A program made the position numbers and the translations under genes. The notes beneath the pieces are model-generated. The model did not search any database. It saw nothing but the letters and a program-made list of their open reading frames with translations, and was not told the DNA's origin. A DNA stretch of 64,000 bases from Viridibacterium curvum. GTDB taxonomy: Bacteria; Pseudomonadota; Gammaproteobacteria; Burkholderiales; Rhodocyclaceae. Location: assembly GCF_039544165.1 (NCBI RefSeq), contig NZ_BAABLD010000002.1:1-64000 (forward strand). The letters run 5' to 3'. Positions 6,917 through 15,428 of the stretch are shown here, one piece after another (within the stretch, counting starts at the first letter, position 1; every line of letters begins with the position of its first letter).

Positions 6917-7720
6917 ATGGCGCGATTTAACCGCGGAAAAGCACTCAAAACCATGGCCAATTCTGATCAGCGGAATGTTTTGCCGCAGGATTCCCTTCTG
7001 TCTGTAGTGCCGCGTGATGCGCAGCAGCAAGCTGCGCGGCTCGTTCAGGAGGCTTTTGCTGCCGCATTTCGTCTTTCGGTCGAGGCGAGTGCCGAACAGC
7101 GTCAGCCTGCTCTGCAAAAGCTGTCGGGCCATCTGCTCGCCTGGAGCAACATGGCCACCCGCGAAGAGGGTGTCGCGCGCCGCGCCTTGCTGCTGACCGG
7201 ACTGGACCAGTGGGGGCTGGCTTTCAGCCAGGCCTTCGGGCCGGGCGGGCTGGACGGCCTGAGTGAGCTGGTCGGCCTGCTGCGCGACGGTATCGACATC
7301 AGCGAAGAGGCGGCCTGCCAGCGCTGGTTCGAGGAGGTACAGAGTCAGGAAGACACGGCCTTCGACTTCAAGGTGTTGCTGCGCCGTGAGCTGCACCTGG
7401 CGCTGTGGCACGCCATGGTGGCGTCGGAGGAGCGCGAGGAGGCCGACGTGGTGCTGCGCCACCTGGGCGGGATGATGCTGGCACTGGTGGAGCAGATGCC
7501 GCAGCATGGCTGGCGCTTGATCGCCGATGCGCTGGCGTCGATACAGATGCGTTGCCTATCGCAAGGCATTGCGCTGGAAGGCATCGGCCAGGAGGCGACG
7601 CAGACGCTGTTTGCGTCACTGGCTGCAGCCTTGCCCGAGGCGGAGCGCGAACGCATCATGCAGCAGTCGTCCGAGGCCGTGCGCGCCTGGCAGGCTGCAC
7701 GGCGCGGGCCGCAGCACTGA
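6917..7720 (+). CDS. Conserved hypothetical helical protein
   Basis: 267 residues from the ATG at 6917; a later in-frame ATG at 6953 (MANSDQRNVLPQD) is equally possible and gives 255. It has no signal peptide or membrane helix. The sequence is almost entirely helical and rich in Ala, Leu and Glu, with two halves: about 30-130 (LVQEAFAAAFRLSV ... GLDQWGLAFSQAFG) and 150-260 (FKVLLRRELHLALWHAMV ... AWQAARRGPQH). I recognise no family. Codon use is like its neighbours, so it is a real resident gene. It is divergent from the small bactofilin-linked gene and convergent with the LysR gene. No function proposed. Confidence 0.65.
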   Translation: MARFNRGKALKTMANSDQRNVLPQDSLLSVVPRDAQQQAARLVQEAFAAAFRLSVEASAEQRQPALQKLSGHLLAWSNMATREEGVARRALLLTGLDQWGLAFSQAFGPGGLDGLSELVGLLRDGIDISEEAACQRWFEEVQSQEDTAFDFKVLLRRELHLALWHAMVASEEREEADVVLRHLGGMMLALVEQMPQHGWRLIADALASIQMRCLSQGIALEGIGQEATQTLFASLAAALPEAERERIMQQSSEAVRAWQAARRGPQH

Positions 7721-7736
7721 GTGCGCCCCGCCGTTC

Positions 7737-8663
7737 CTACTCTCCCGGGAACCCATCTTTCTTGCCGTAGGGGCAGTGTGACTGCAGCCATTCCTGCAGG
7801 AAGCTGACGAAGCCGCGTACCTTTGCCGAAAGGTGACGGCGGCTGGGGTAGGCGGCGTAGATGTTGAGCAGGCCGGTGTTCCATTCCGGCAGGATCTCGA
7901 CGAGGCGCCCTTCCTCTACTGCAGATTGCATGACGAAATCCGGCGCGCGGCTGATGCCGAGGCCTTGCGCGGCGAGCTCGCGCAGGGCGATGCCGTTGTT
8001 GCCGTGTGCAGGGCCGCTGACGTGAACGACTTCGGTCTGTTCATTGGGGCCCTGATATCTCCAGTTATGCGGGTCTGCGTTATAGGCGTAGGTGAGGCAG
8101 GCGTGGTGGCGCAGGTCGGCGGGGTGCTTGGGGGTGCCGCGCCGGGCGAGATAAGCCGGAGAGGCGCAGGTCATCAGGCGGGCCTTGCCGATGGGGCGTG
8201 CGACGAGGTTTTGCGTGCCGAGTTCGCCGATGCGGATGGCCATGTCCAGCCCGGCTTCGACCATGTCGACCTGGTGGTCGGATAGGGACAAGTCGATTTT
8301 CACGTCCGGGTGCATGGCGCAGAAGTCGGCGAGCGCCTGCGGCAGCTGCCAGATGCCGAAGCTGATGGGGGCGGTAAGGCGCAAGGTGCCGCGCAGGCTG
8401 GCTTGCGAGTTGCCAACCAGTTCCTCTGCTTCTTCCAGGTCGGTCAGCAGTTGCAGGCAGCGCTCGTAGTAGGCCCGGCCGTCGTCAGTGAGGCTGAGGC
8501 GCCGCGTGGTGCGGTTGAGCAGGCGTGCCTGCAGGTGGGCTTCGAGCTGTGCGACCTGGCGCGACACGGCCGAGGTGGAGATGTCGAGCCGGTCTGCCGC
8601 CGCTGCGAAGCTGCCGAGCTCAACGACTTTGCAGAAGATCTGCATGGCTTCCAGTCTGTCCAT
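7737..8663 (-). CDS. LysR-family transcriptional regulator
   Basis: 308 residues. The N-terminal winged helix (MDRLEAMQIFCKVVELGSFAAAADRLDIS, then SAVSRQVAQLEAHLQARLL) is typical of LysR. Residues about 90-295 form the periplasmic-binding-like effector domain (FGIWQLPQALADF, GIALRELAAQGLGISRAPDF). It is closest in style to the DNA-binding group that controls quinone or oxidative-stress genes (YhjC/QhpR-like), but this is weak. It is divergent from the DoxX/GST operon, and the shared intergenic region has an 8-bp inverted repeat fitting a LysR site. It therefore probably controls that operon and itself. Confidence 0.9.
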   Translation of the reverse strand: MDRLEAMQIFCKVVELGSFAAAADRLDISTSAVSRQVAQLEAHLQARLLNRTTRRLSLTDDGRAYYERCLQLLTDLEEAEELVGNSQASLRGTLRLTAPISFGIWQLPQALADFCAMHPDVKIDLSLSDHQVDMVEAGLDMAIRIGELGTQNLVARPIGKARLMTCASPAYLARRGTPKHPADLRHHACLTYAYNADPHNWRYQGPNEQTEVVHVSGPAHGNNGIALRELAAQGLGISRAPDFVMQSAVEEGRLVEILPEWNTGLLNIYAAYPSRRHLSAKVRGFVSFLQEWLQSHCPYGKKDGFPGE

Positions 8664-8695
8664 AGCGTATCAGGTATCGGGTTGATTAGAGGTCA

Positions 8696-8718
8696 ATTGT
8701 CCCACGTGTCGGGACAAT
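8696..8718. promoter_or_regulatory. Candidate LysR operator between lysR and doxX
   Basis: ATTGTCCC-N7-GGGACAAT is a perfect 8-bp inverted repeat. It lies 33 bp upstream of the LysR start and about 80 bp before the DoxX start. It fits the T-N11-A arrangement of LysR binding sites. Confidence 0.6.
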
Positions 8719-8797
8719 GATTTGCTTTGACTGTTCTTTATCTCTGGGTGTGTCGGGAAAACAATGCACACACTTTCCAACACCGATGGAGATTCAA

Positions 8798-9223
8798 ATG
8801 ATCGATACACGTACCGCTGAGTGGGGCGCCTTTGCACTCCGCGTTACCCTGGGCGTCATCATGATTGCGCACGCTTGCCTCAAGATTTTCGTTTTCAGCG
8901 TGCCCGGCACCGTGGCCTTCTTCAGCTCGGTCGGCTTTCCCGGCGTGCTGGCCTACCCGGTGATCGCCGCTGAACTGTTCGGCGGCATTGCGCTGGTGGT
9001 GGGGTTCAAGACTCGCCTCGCTGCCCTGGGCCTGGTGCCCGTGCTGCTTGGTGCCACGTTCGTGCATTTGCCCAATGGCTGGGTGTTCAACGCACCGAAT
9101 GGCGGTTGGGAATATCCCGCATTCTTGACCATCGGTGTCATCGTGCAGGCCCTGCTCGGTAGTGGCGCGCTGGCACTGGATGCCCGTCGGCCAATGGTTA
9201 ATCCCGCACTGGCTCAGGCCTGA
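8798..9223 (+). CDS. DoxX-family integral membrane protein
   Basis: 141 residues; start MIDTRTAEWGAFALRV with GGAG upstream. Four membrane helices: about residues 12-30 (LRVTLGVIMIAHACLKIF), 45-65, 70-90 and 110-130. The family signature G-x-x-M-x-x-H near the first helix and YPVIAAELFGGIALVVG in the second are visible. DoxX proteins occur with thiol- and quinone-stress enzymes, some as small oxidoreductase partners. It is the first gene of an operon with two glutathione transferases and a LigB-type dioxygenase, divergent from a LysR regulator. A role in detoxifying electrophiles or quinones is inferred. Confidence 0.85.
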   Translation: MIDTRTAEWGAFALRVTLGVIMIAHACLKIFVFSVPGTVAFFSSVGFPGVLAYPVIAAELFGGIALVVGFKTRLAALGLVPVLLGATFVHLPNGWVFNAPNGGWEYPAFLTIGVIVQALLGSGALALDARRPMVNPALAQA

Positions 9224-9281
9224 GTTTGCCCCAGCCTTCCTGACATCACATTTTTCTGCACCCCAGTCACAGGAGAACATC

Positions 9282-9890
9282 ATGAAACTGTATTTCGCCC
9301 CCGGCGTCTGCTCGCTGTCCCCCCATATCGCCCTGCGTGAAGCCGGGCTGCCGTTCGAACTGCAACGCGTCGACACCAAGACCAAGGAAATGCACGGTGG
9401 TGGCAACTTCCTGGAAGTGAACCCCAAGGGTTACGTGCCGGTGCTGCAACTCGATAACGGCGAGCTGCTGACCGAAGGCCCGGCCATCGTGCAGTACATC
9501 GCCGATCTCAAGCCCGAGGCGAAGATCGCCCCGGCCAATGGCACGCTTGAACGCTACCGCTTGCAGGAGTGGCTGAACTACATCACCGCCGAGCTGCATA
9601 AGGGCTTCTCGCCGCTGTTCAAGCCGAACACGCCGGACGAGTACAAGACCATTGCCCGCGAGAACCTCGTCAATCGCATCAGCTATGTGGCCGAAAAGCT
9701 GCAGGGCAAGACCTGGTTGCTTGGCGACCAGTTCAGCGTGGCCGACGGTTACCTCTTTGTCGTGCTGGGCTGGGGCAAGTTCGTAGGTGTCGATGTGGCC
9801 CAGTGGCCGGTGATCGTCGATTACCTGGCGCGCGTGGCGGCACGCCCTGCGGTGCAGGAAGCTTTGAAGGCCGAGGGCCTGCTGAAGTAA
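9282..9890 (+). CDS. gstA: Beta-class glutathione S-transferase
   Basis: 202 residues with an AGGAG ribosome site. The thioredoxin-like domain begins MKLYFAPGVCSLSPHIAL. Cys10 in this motif is the conserved cysteine of bacterial beta-class GSTs. NPKGYVPVL with the cis-proline and LTEGPAIVQYIAD (glutathione-binding E-G/S-P) follow. The all-helical domain spans about 88-200 with the GDQFSVADGYLF N-capping motif. It conjugates or reduces electrophiles with glutathione in the cytoplasm. It is second in the DoxX operon, and a strong hairpin separates it from the next GST gene. Confidence 0.9.
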   Translation: MKLYFAPGVCSLSPHIALREAGLPFELQRVDTKTKEMHGGGNFLEVNPKGYVPVLQLDNGELLTEGPAIVQYIADLKPEAKIAPANGTLERYRLQEWLNYITAELHKGFSPLFKPNTPDEYKTIARENLVNRISYVAEKLQGKTWLLGDQFSVADGYLFVVLGWGKFVGVDVAQWPVIVDYLARVAARPAVQEALKAEGLLK

Positions 9891-9905
9891 TTCATAGCTC
9901 GACCC

Positions 9906-9935
9906 ATTGGCCCCGACCGTGATGTCGGGGCCAAT
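9906..9935. other. Perfect 12-bp hairpin between the two GST genes
   Basis: ATTGGCCCCGAC and GTCGGGGCCAAT pair around a six-base loop CGTGAT. No T-run follows, so it is not a clear terminator. It may act as an RNA processing or stabilising hairpin that sets the expression ratio of the flanking genes. Confidence 0.6.
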
Positions 9936-9953
9936 CCGCTTGAGGGTAAACAC

Positions 9954-10667
9954 ATGATCGACCTTTACTACTGGACCACGCCGAACGGCCACAAGATCAC
10001 TCTGTTCCTCGAAGAGAGCGGATTGCCGTACCGCATCGTGCCGATCAACATCGGCCGGGGTGAGCAGTTCGCGCCGGACTTCCTGCGCATTGCCCCGAAT
10101 AACCGCATTCCGGCCATCGTCGACCATGAGCCCGCAGAGGGTGATGCGCCGCTGTCGCTGTTCGAGTCGGGGGCGATCCTGCAGTATCTGGCCGAGAAGA
10201 CAGGGCAGTTCCTGCCGCAGGATCTGCGTGGTCGCCACGAGACGCTGCAATGGTTGAACTGGCAAATGGGAGGGCTTGGGCCGATGGCTGGTCAGAACCA
10301 CCACTTCACGCAGTACGCGCCGGAAAAGCTGCCTTACGCCATCGAGCGCTACGTCAAGGAGACGGCGCGCCTCTACGCCGTGCTCGACCGGCGTCTGGCC
10401 GACCGCCCCTTCATCGCTGGTGATGCCTACAGCATTGCCGACATGGCGAGCTATCCGTGGATAGTGCCGCACAAGCGCCAGCAGCAGGATCTCGCCGATT
10501 TCCCGAACCTGCAGCGCTGGTTCGAGGCAATCCGCCAGCGCCCCGCGACCCAACGCGCCTACGCGCTCGCCGAAACCATCAATCCGGGCACCCCCGGCCC
10601 GGATCAGCAGTCCCGCCAGCATCTGTTTGGTCAGGATGCCGCGACCGTGAAAGGCAAAGCATCATGA
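9954..10667 (+). CDS. Nu-class-like glutathione S-transferase / disulfide-bond oxidoreductase (YfcG/YghU type)
   Basis: 237 residues. The opening IDLYYWTTPNGHKITLFLEE carries the TPNGxK motif of YfcG/YghU proteins, which bind two glutathiones and act as GSH-dependent disulfide reductases. LRIAPNNRIPAIVD supplies the cis-proline and LFESGAILQYLAE the ESGAI motif. QWLNWQMGGLGPMAGQ and the AGDAYSIADM helix-capping box mark the C-terminal domain. A polar tail of about 30 residues follows. It ends with an ATGA overlap into the dioxygenase gene. Its neighbours suggest cooperation with GstA in quinone or disulfide stress. Confidence 0.88.
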   Translation: MIDLYYWTTPNGHKITLFLEESGLPYRIVPINIGRGEQFAPDFLRIAPNNRIPAIVDHEPAEGDAPLSLFESGAILQYLAEKTGQFLPQDLRGRHETLQWLNWQMGGLGPMAGQNHHFTQYAPEKLPYAIERYVKETARLYAVLDRRLADRPFIAGDAYSIADMASYPWIVPHKRQQQDLADFPNLQRWFEAIRQRPATQRAYALAETINPGTPGPDQQSRQHLFGQDAATVKGKAS

Positions 10668-11473
10668 GTACTCCTTCAACCCTGCGCATGCCGACGCTGT
10701 TCGTCTCGCATGGTTCGCCGATGCACGCCATCCAGGCAGGCGCGGCGGGCGAAGCCTGGCAGGCTGCGGCGAATGCCGTGACGGAGGCCTACGGCAAGCC
10801 GCGAGCGATACTGATGGTGTCGGCGCACTGGGAGACCAACATCCCCATGGTCACGGGCAGCGCTGCGCCCGAGACCATCCATGACTTCGGTGGCTTCCCG
10901 GCCGAGTTGTACCGCATCCAGTACAAGGCTCCCGGTGATCCGGCGTTGGCCGAGCGCATCCAGTCCTTGCTGCGCGATGAGGGTATGTGTGCCGGCATCG
11001 AGGCGCATCGCGGTCTGGACCATGGCGCCTGGGCACCCTTGCTGCATATGTGGCCAACGGCGGATGTGCCGGTGTTGCAGCTGTCGGTGCAAAGCGCGCT
11101 GGGCGCGCGGCATCACCTTGGCATGGGGCGTGCGCTCACGGCCTTGCGTGACGAGGGCGTTTTGATCTTTGCGTCGGGGCACATGACGCACAACCTGCGC
11201 GACTTCTTCACGTCGCGTGGGCAGCCTGCAGACGCGGGTTACGCGCAGCAATTCCGCAACTGGGTCGACGAGCGCGTGCGTCAACGCAAGCTCGAAGAGC
11301 TGGTGGATTGGGATGTTGACGCACCTTACGGTTTGCGCGCGCATCCGACGCCCGAGCACTTCCTGCCGCTATTCGTCGCGCTGGGTGCGGCGGGCGAGGG
11401 CTACGCAACGACGACCTTGTTCAGTGGCATGGAAGGTAGCGTGCTGGCGATGGATGCCTATCGTTTCGATTGA
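10664..11473 (+). CDS. LigB-family extradiol dioxygenase (4,5-DOPA dioxygenase, YgiD type)
   Basis: 269 residues starting MSTPSTLRMPTLFVSHGSP, where VSHGSP supplies the first metal-binding histidine. SAHWET gives the second motif, LDHGAWAPLLHMWP the third, and ASGHMTHNLRDF the C-terminal histidines. The family is single-domain, non-heme Fe(II) or Zn and cleaves catechols next to the diol. YgiD-type members are often annotated as DOPA dioxygenases. The start overlaps the preceding GST stop (ATGA). It is the last gene of the LysR-controlled operon, which suggests ring cleavage of a catechol or quinone-derived compound. The real substrate is unknown. Confidence 0.88.
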   Translation: MSTPSTLRMPTLFVSHGSPMHAIQAGAAGEAWQAAANAVTEAYGKPRAILMVSAHWETNIPMVTGSAAPETIHDFGGFPAELYRIQYKAPGDPALAERIQSLLRDEGMCAGIEAHRGLDHGAWAPLLHMWPTADVPVLQLSVQSALGARHHLGMGRALTALRDEGVLIFASGHMTHNLRDFFTSRGQPADAGYAQQFRNWVDERVRQRKLEELVDWDVDAPYGLRAHPTPEHFLPLFVALGAAGEGYATTTLFSGMEGSVLAMDAYRFD

Positions 11474-11658
11474 AGGTCTGGACTGATCACAGGGGCGAAT
11501 GGCCGAACTGCTTTCACTTTGTCTGACAGTTCCGGCCCCGCGAAGCCTCGCTTCACGGTAAGGTAGTGGTGACACAGGCGCCGATCCCCCACGCGGTGCT
11601 TCGGCCCCCGTTCTGCAGGTGACCTGTGCATCGTGAAACCCGGAAACAGGGAACTGCC

Positions 11659-13170
11659 ATGCCGTATCGCCCGCCATTCATCGCCCCAATGCGTTTCAGA
11701 GACCCGGACGCCGCATTGGCCCAGGTCCAGTTCATCTACAACACCAGCGTCAATCATCTGCGCGAAGCGCTCGACCGCTTCGTGGCGGGTGAGGATATGC
11801 CGCCGGACGAAAAGGGGCCGGCGCGTGTGCGTGCCTGCTATCCCTTCGTACGCATCCACGCCGACTCCAAGGTCGGCAAGGCGCGCGGTGCCGACAAGCA
11901 CTTGTCCTTCGGCTTTGTGGCCGGACGCGGACACTACGAGACTTCGCTGACGCGGCCCGACATTTTCGGCAACTATTACCGCGAGCAATTCCGGCTGTTG
12001 TTGCAGAACCACGATGTCGATCTGGAGATCGGCACAAGTTCTCAGCCCATTCCCATCCACTTTTCGTTCGGCGATTACGATCACATTGAAGGCAACATGA
12101 CGCGCGAGCGTCGCGCGCTGATGAAGGATGTTTTCGATCTGCCCGATCTCACCGTGATGGACGATGGCATTGCCAACGGTACGCACCAGCCGCGCCCGGG
12201 CGAGGCGCAACCGCTGTCGCTGTTCACCGCGCCGCGCGTCGACTACTCGCTGCAGCGCCTGCGGCATTACACCGGCACCTCACCCGAGCACTGCCAGAAC
12301 TTCGTGCTGTTCACCAACTACCAGTTCTACATCGACGAGTTCGTGAGCATGGGGCATGCCTTGATGAACGATCCGGCGAGCCCTTACATCGCATTCGTCG
12401 AGCCCGGCAACGTCGTCACGCGCAAGGTCGGCACCCCCCCGGGTGAGAACGATGCGCTGGGCAAGGCGCCGCCGCGCCTGCCGCAGATGCCCGGCTATCA
12501 CCTCGTGCGTGAGGATGGCGCCGGAATCACCATGATCAATATCGGTGTGGGCCCGGCGAATGCCAAAACCATCACCGATCACGTTGCCGTGCTGCGTCCA
12601 TTTGCCTGGCTGATGCTGGGGCATTGCGCTGGTCTGCGGACGACGCAGGAGCTCGGCGACTACGTGCTGGCCCACGCTTATGTGCGCGAAGACCATGTGC
12701 TCGACGAAGAGCTGCCGGTATGGGTGCCGATTCCGGCGCTGGCGGAAATCCAGCTCGCGCTGGAGGCGGCGGTCGAGGAGGTGACGGAGCTGTCAGGGGC
12801 CAAGCTCAAGCGCATCCTGCGCACCGGCACCGTGGCGACTACCGACAACCGCAACTGGGAGCTGTTGCCCGACAACACGCCGCAGCGTCGCTTCAGCCAG
12901 AGCCGCGCTGTGGCGCTGGACATGGAAAGCGCCACCATCGCCGCGAACGGTTTCCGCTTCCGCGTGCCCTACGGCACCTTGCTGTGCGTCAGTGACAAGC
13001 CGCTGCATGGCGAGATCAAGCTGCCGGGCATGGCCAACCACTTCTACCGCGAGCGTGTCGACCAGCATCTGCGCATCGGTATCCGCGCGCTGGAGATTTT
13101 GCGAGAACGCGGTCTCGACGCCCTGCACAGTCGCAAGCTGCGCAGCTTTGCGGAAGTGGCGTTTCAGTGA
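11659..13170 (+). CDS. amn: AMP nucleosidase
   Basis: 503 residues. The start at ATG (MPYRPPFIAPMRFRDPDAA) follows AGGGAA; a longer frame to 11626 has no ribosome site. The N-terminal AMP-nucleosidase-specific domain covers about 1-170 (CYPFVRIHADSKVGKARGADKHLSFGFV). The C-terminal nucleoside-phosphorylase fold covers about 290-500 (MINIGVGPANAKTITDHVAVL, LGHCAGLR, VALDMESATIAANGFRF with the Glu-Ser purine motif). It hydrolyses AMP to adenine and ribose 5-phosphate and regulates the adenylate pool. It is alone in its unit and converges with a response regulator. Confidence 0.95.
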   Translation: MPYRPPFIAPMRFRDPDAALAQVQFIYNTSVNHLREALDRFVAGEDMPPDEKGPARVRACYPFVRIHADSKVGKARGADKHLSFGFVAGRGHYETSLTRPDIFGNYYREQFRLLLQNHDVDLEIGTSSQPIPIHFSFGDYDHIEGNMTRERRALMKDVFDLPDLTVMDDGIANGTHQPRPGEAQPLSLFTAPRVDYSLQRLRHYTGTSPEHCQNFVLFTNYQFYIDEFVSMGHALMNDPASPYIAFVEPGNVVTRKVGTPPGENDALGKAPPRLPQMPGYHLVREDGAGITMINIGVGPANAKTITDHVAVLRPFAWLMLGHCAGLRTTQELGDYVLAHAYVREDHVLDEELPVWVPIPALAEIQLALEAAVEEVTELSGAKLKRILRTGTVATTDNRNWELLPDNTPQRRFSQSRAVALDMESATIAANGFRFRVPYGTLLCVSDKPLHGEIKLPGMANHFYRERVDQHLRIGIRALEILRERGLDALHSRKLRSFAEVAFQ

Positions 13171-13189
13171 GGGCGTTGTAGCCTGGCAG

Positions 13190-13243
13190 GGCCGACTTCA
13201 GTGGGTCGGCCTGCTTTGTAGTGCGACTGAAGTCGCACCTACA
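13190..13243. repeat. REP-like palindromes after amn (GTGCGACT family)
   Basis: Two hairpins: GGCCGAC...GTCGGCC (13190-13211) and GTGCGACT-GA-AGTCGCAC flanked by TGTA/CTACA (13217-13243). The same motif returns three times at 55122-55226. It lies between convergent genes, a usual REP site. Confidence 0.7.
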
Positions 13244-13261
13244 GGTAGGCGGGGCGCTATT

Positions 13262-13708
13262 TCAGCGCGCGGCTTGGCAGGCTTCGTTCAGCGTCAGCCA
13301 GTAGGTGGCCAGCGTGCCAATGGCCTGCAGGAACTGCTCGAAATCCACTGGTTTGCGAATGTAGCTGTTGGCGCCCAGGCTGTAAGCCTCGTGGATGTCG
13401 CTGGCTTCGCGCGAAGTCGTCAGCACGATGACCGGCAGTAAGGCTGTGCGCGCATCGGCACGGATGCGGCGCAGCACTTCCAGGCCGTCCAGGCGTGGCA
13501 ACTTCAGGTCCAGCAGCACGAAGGCGGGCAGGTCGGCCGGGTTGCGGCCGGCGTGTGGGCCCGTGCCAAAGATGTAATCGACCGCCTCCACGCCGTCACG
13601 GGCTACTACCACGCGGTTGGGAATACGCTGGCGGTTGAAGGCCCGCAGGGTCAGGGCTTCATCATCGGGGTTGTCTTCGACCAGCAGGATAGGGCGTTCG
13701 GTGCTCAT
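13262..13708 (-). CDS. Stand-alone CheY-like response regulator (Rcp1 type)
   Basis: 148 residues, a single receiver domain. PILLVEDNPDDEALTLRAF gives the acidic pocket. LLDLKLPRLDG holds the phosphorylated Asp near residue 68, VLTTS the switch Thr, and YIRKPVDF the Lys. The long insertion after GVEAVDYIFGTG is typical of Rcp-type regulators that partner with hybrid or phytochrome-like kinases. No cognate kinase is adjacent. It lies just outside the chemotaxis locus on the other strand, so a link to chemotaxis is unproven. Confidence 0.88.
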   Translation of the reverse strand: MSTERPILLVEDNPDDEALTLRAFNRQRIPNRVVVARDGVEAVDYIFGTGPHAGRNPADLPAFVLLDLKLPRLDGLEVLRRIRADARTALLPVIVLTTSREASDIHEAYSLGANSYIRKPVDFEQFLQAIGTLATYWLTLNEACQAAR

Positions 13709-13856
13709 CTGGGCTCTGTGACGGTGCGGGTGGTGAGTCGACCGATTCTAGCCCGGCAGCGCCCCGGGCCGGTCGTCGATCGCGTGTGGCGGCGTGCGGG
13801 GCCTCTGCCCGAAAGGGCAAATCGGGGGCTGAGGCAAGCGCCATCAAGGAATTCCC

Positions 13857-13884
13857 TAAACCATTGTCGTAGCGTGGCCGTAAA
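13857..13884 (+). promoter_or_regulatory. Sigma28 (FliA)-like promoter ahead of the chemotaxis locus
   Basis: TAAACCAT-N12-GCCGTAAA compares with the FliA consensus TAAAGTTT-N11-GCCGATAA. It lies 84 bp before the HD-GYP gene. An overlapping alternative is TAAAGCCT-N11-GCCGCACC (13881-13907). The GCCGTAAAGCCTC string recurs before cheV (26087-26099). Confidence 0.55.
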
Positions 13885-13967
13885 GCCTCCTTAGCTAAGG
13901 CCGCACCGGCTTGCCTGCTGATCATTGATGCGGGCTATTGATACGTAGCTTTTTCTGGGGAGAGCCC

Positions 13968-15320
13968 ATGACGAGCAGCGACATTCCAGAACTGCCCACG
14001 CAGGCGAACCGCCATTTCATGGGGGCGGTGGTGAATATGGCAGACAGGCAGGAGGTCGTGCTCTCTGAGGACGTGTACTCTGAAAAAGGGGTGAAGCTGC
14101 TGGCCAAGGGCGCAAAAGTCTCTTCGACCACCTATGAAAAGGTGGTCAGTCATCGCCTCTCCAAACCCATCGAATCGAGTCTGGTGAGTGCTGAGCAACC
14201 CTCGGGCAATCTGCTGGTTCGCATTGGCGAGGAAGCGCTGGAGACTTACCCGTTGCTGGCCAACCTCTGCAATTGGTCGCAAGGCCGGGTCACGGCGCTG
14301 GGCATGCTCGCCAAGGCCAGGCTCAATCCGGCTGCCGGGACTCTGCTGAATGTCACTTTCGAGCGCAGCGAACATGCACCGCGACATGCCGTGATGACGT
14401 CCATGATCGCCATGAGTCTGGCCAATGCCCATGCCTACAACGACCACGCGTTGATGGCGGCTGTGTGCCTTGGCGGCTTGTTCCATGATGCGGGTGAGCT
14501 GTATGTTGATCCTGCCGTGATGCAGGCTGGGCGTCAGCTGACGGCTAACGAGTGGATGAGCTATGCCTACCATCCCGTCATCGGAGCGGCGTTGGCGCGG
14601 GAGATCTGCGGATTTGATGGACCAACACAGCGAAGCATTCTTGAGCACCACGAAGCAGATGATGGTTTCGGCTACCCGCGTGGTGTGCGCGGCAGGGGGA
14701 TTTCGACCGGGGGAAAGCTGATGTCCCTGGCCGAGATTCTGGCTGCGCTGATAGTCAAGCCATCTGCCGAAGACCGCATTGCGATAGCGTTGAAGGTCAT
14801 GCCGACTGAACATGAATCGGCGCTCACCAGCATCATCCATGAGCTGCTGCGCGAGAGCCGCCAGATGTCCCGCACCGAAGTGGCGGATGACGATCTGCAA
14901 GAGGTGGATGCGAAGGCGCAGGAAGTATTCATGCGCATTGCAGAAATTCTGGGTGTCTATGACTCGGTGATGCAGACTCCCGGCCTGTCGCAAGGCTGCA
15001 AGGACGTCATGACTTCAGCGTTTGACCGGTTCATTCTGGTGCAACGTGCCTATGCCAGCACGGGCATCGCCGCGCTGGCTGAGCTGGGGGCCAGCCTGAG
15101 TCAGGAAGAGCTACGTGAATCGCGCTTCGAGGCGCAATGCGTTTTGCATGAAATTGCCTGGCGAATGCTGAAGATCTCGCGCGAACTGGTGCTCAAGGCG
15201 GCCAAATTCCCGCCGGGCGAGGCGCAAGCGATGAACACGTTGGCCCATGCCCTTGCGGGTACCCAAGGCGCAGCCGTCGCCGGGATGCCAAGGGCCGGGG
15301 TAACCGCCGAAGCCCTTTGA
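13968..15320 (+). CDS. HD-GYP domain protein (predicted cyclic-di-GMP phosphodiesterase)
   Basis: 450 residues; start MTSSDIPELPTQANRHF with GGGGAGAG 4 bases upstream. The N-terminal 100 residues (VVLSEDVYSEKGVKLLAKGAKV) resemble the DUF3391-like part before HD-GYP domains. The HD-GYP core covers about 145-270: LFHDAGELYVDP, YHPVIGAALA and HHEADDGFGYPRG. Classical HD-GYP has HDIGK, but here Glu replaces the Lys after HDAG. The C-terminal 150 residues are helical and unassigned. The core suggests hydrolysis of c-di-GMP in the cytoplasm. It heads the chemotaxis operon behind a sigma28-like promoter, suggesting a motility-linked c-di-GMP input. Confidence 0.85.
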   Translation: MTSSDIPELPTQANRHFMGAVVNMADRQEVVLSEDVYSEKGVKLLAKGAKVSSTTYEKVVSHRLSKPIESSLVSAEQPSGNLLVRIGEEALETYPLLANLCNWSQGRVTALGMLAKARLNPAAGTLLNVTFERSEHAPRHAVMTSMIAMSLANAHAYNDHALMAAVCLGGLFHDAGELYVDPAVMQAGRQLTANEWMSYAYHPVIGAALAREICGFDGPTQRSILEHHEADDGFGYPRGVRGRGISTGGKLMSLAEILAALIVKPSAEDRIAIALKVMPTEHESALTSIIHELLRESRQMSRTEVADDDLQEVDAKAQEVFMRIAEILGVYDSVMQTPGLSQGCKDVMTSAFDRFILVQRAYASTGIAALAELGASLSQEELRESRFEAQCVLHEIAWRMLKISRELVLKAAKFPPGEAQAMNTLAHALAGTQGAAVAGMPRAGVTAEAL

Positions 15321-15364
15321 CTCCACGGTATAGATTTTCCGGAGCCCGAGGCTGCCTCTCGGAC

Positions 15365-15392
15365 TCAAGTCCCCCATTGCGTCTGCCGTTAG
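15365..15392 (+). promoter_or_regulatory. Sigma28-like promoter ahead of cheW
   Basis: TCAAGTCC-N12-GCCGTTAG, 36 bp before the cheW start. It resembles the FliA consensus TAAAGTTT-N11-GCCGATAA with one extra spacer base, as at 13857 and 24153. Confidence 0.5.
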
Positions 15393-15428
15393 CTGCATAC
15401 GGACGACCATTCCTGCAAGGGGGGAAAA

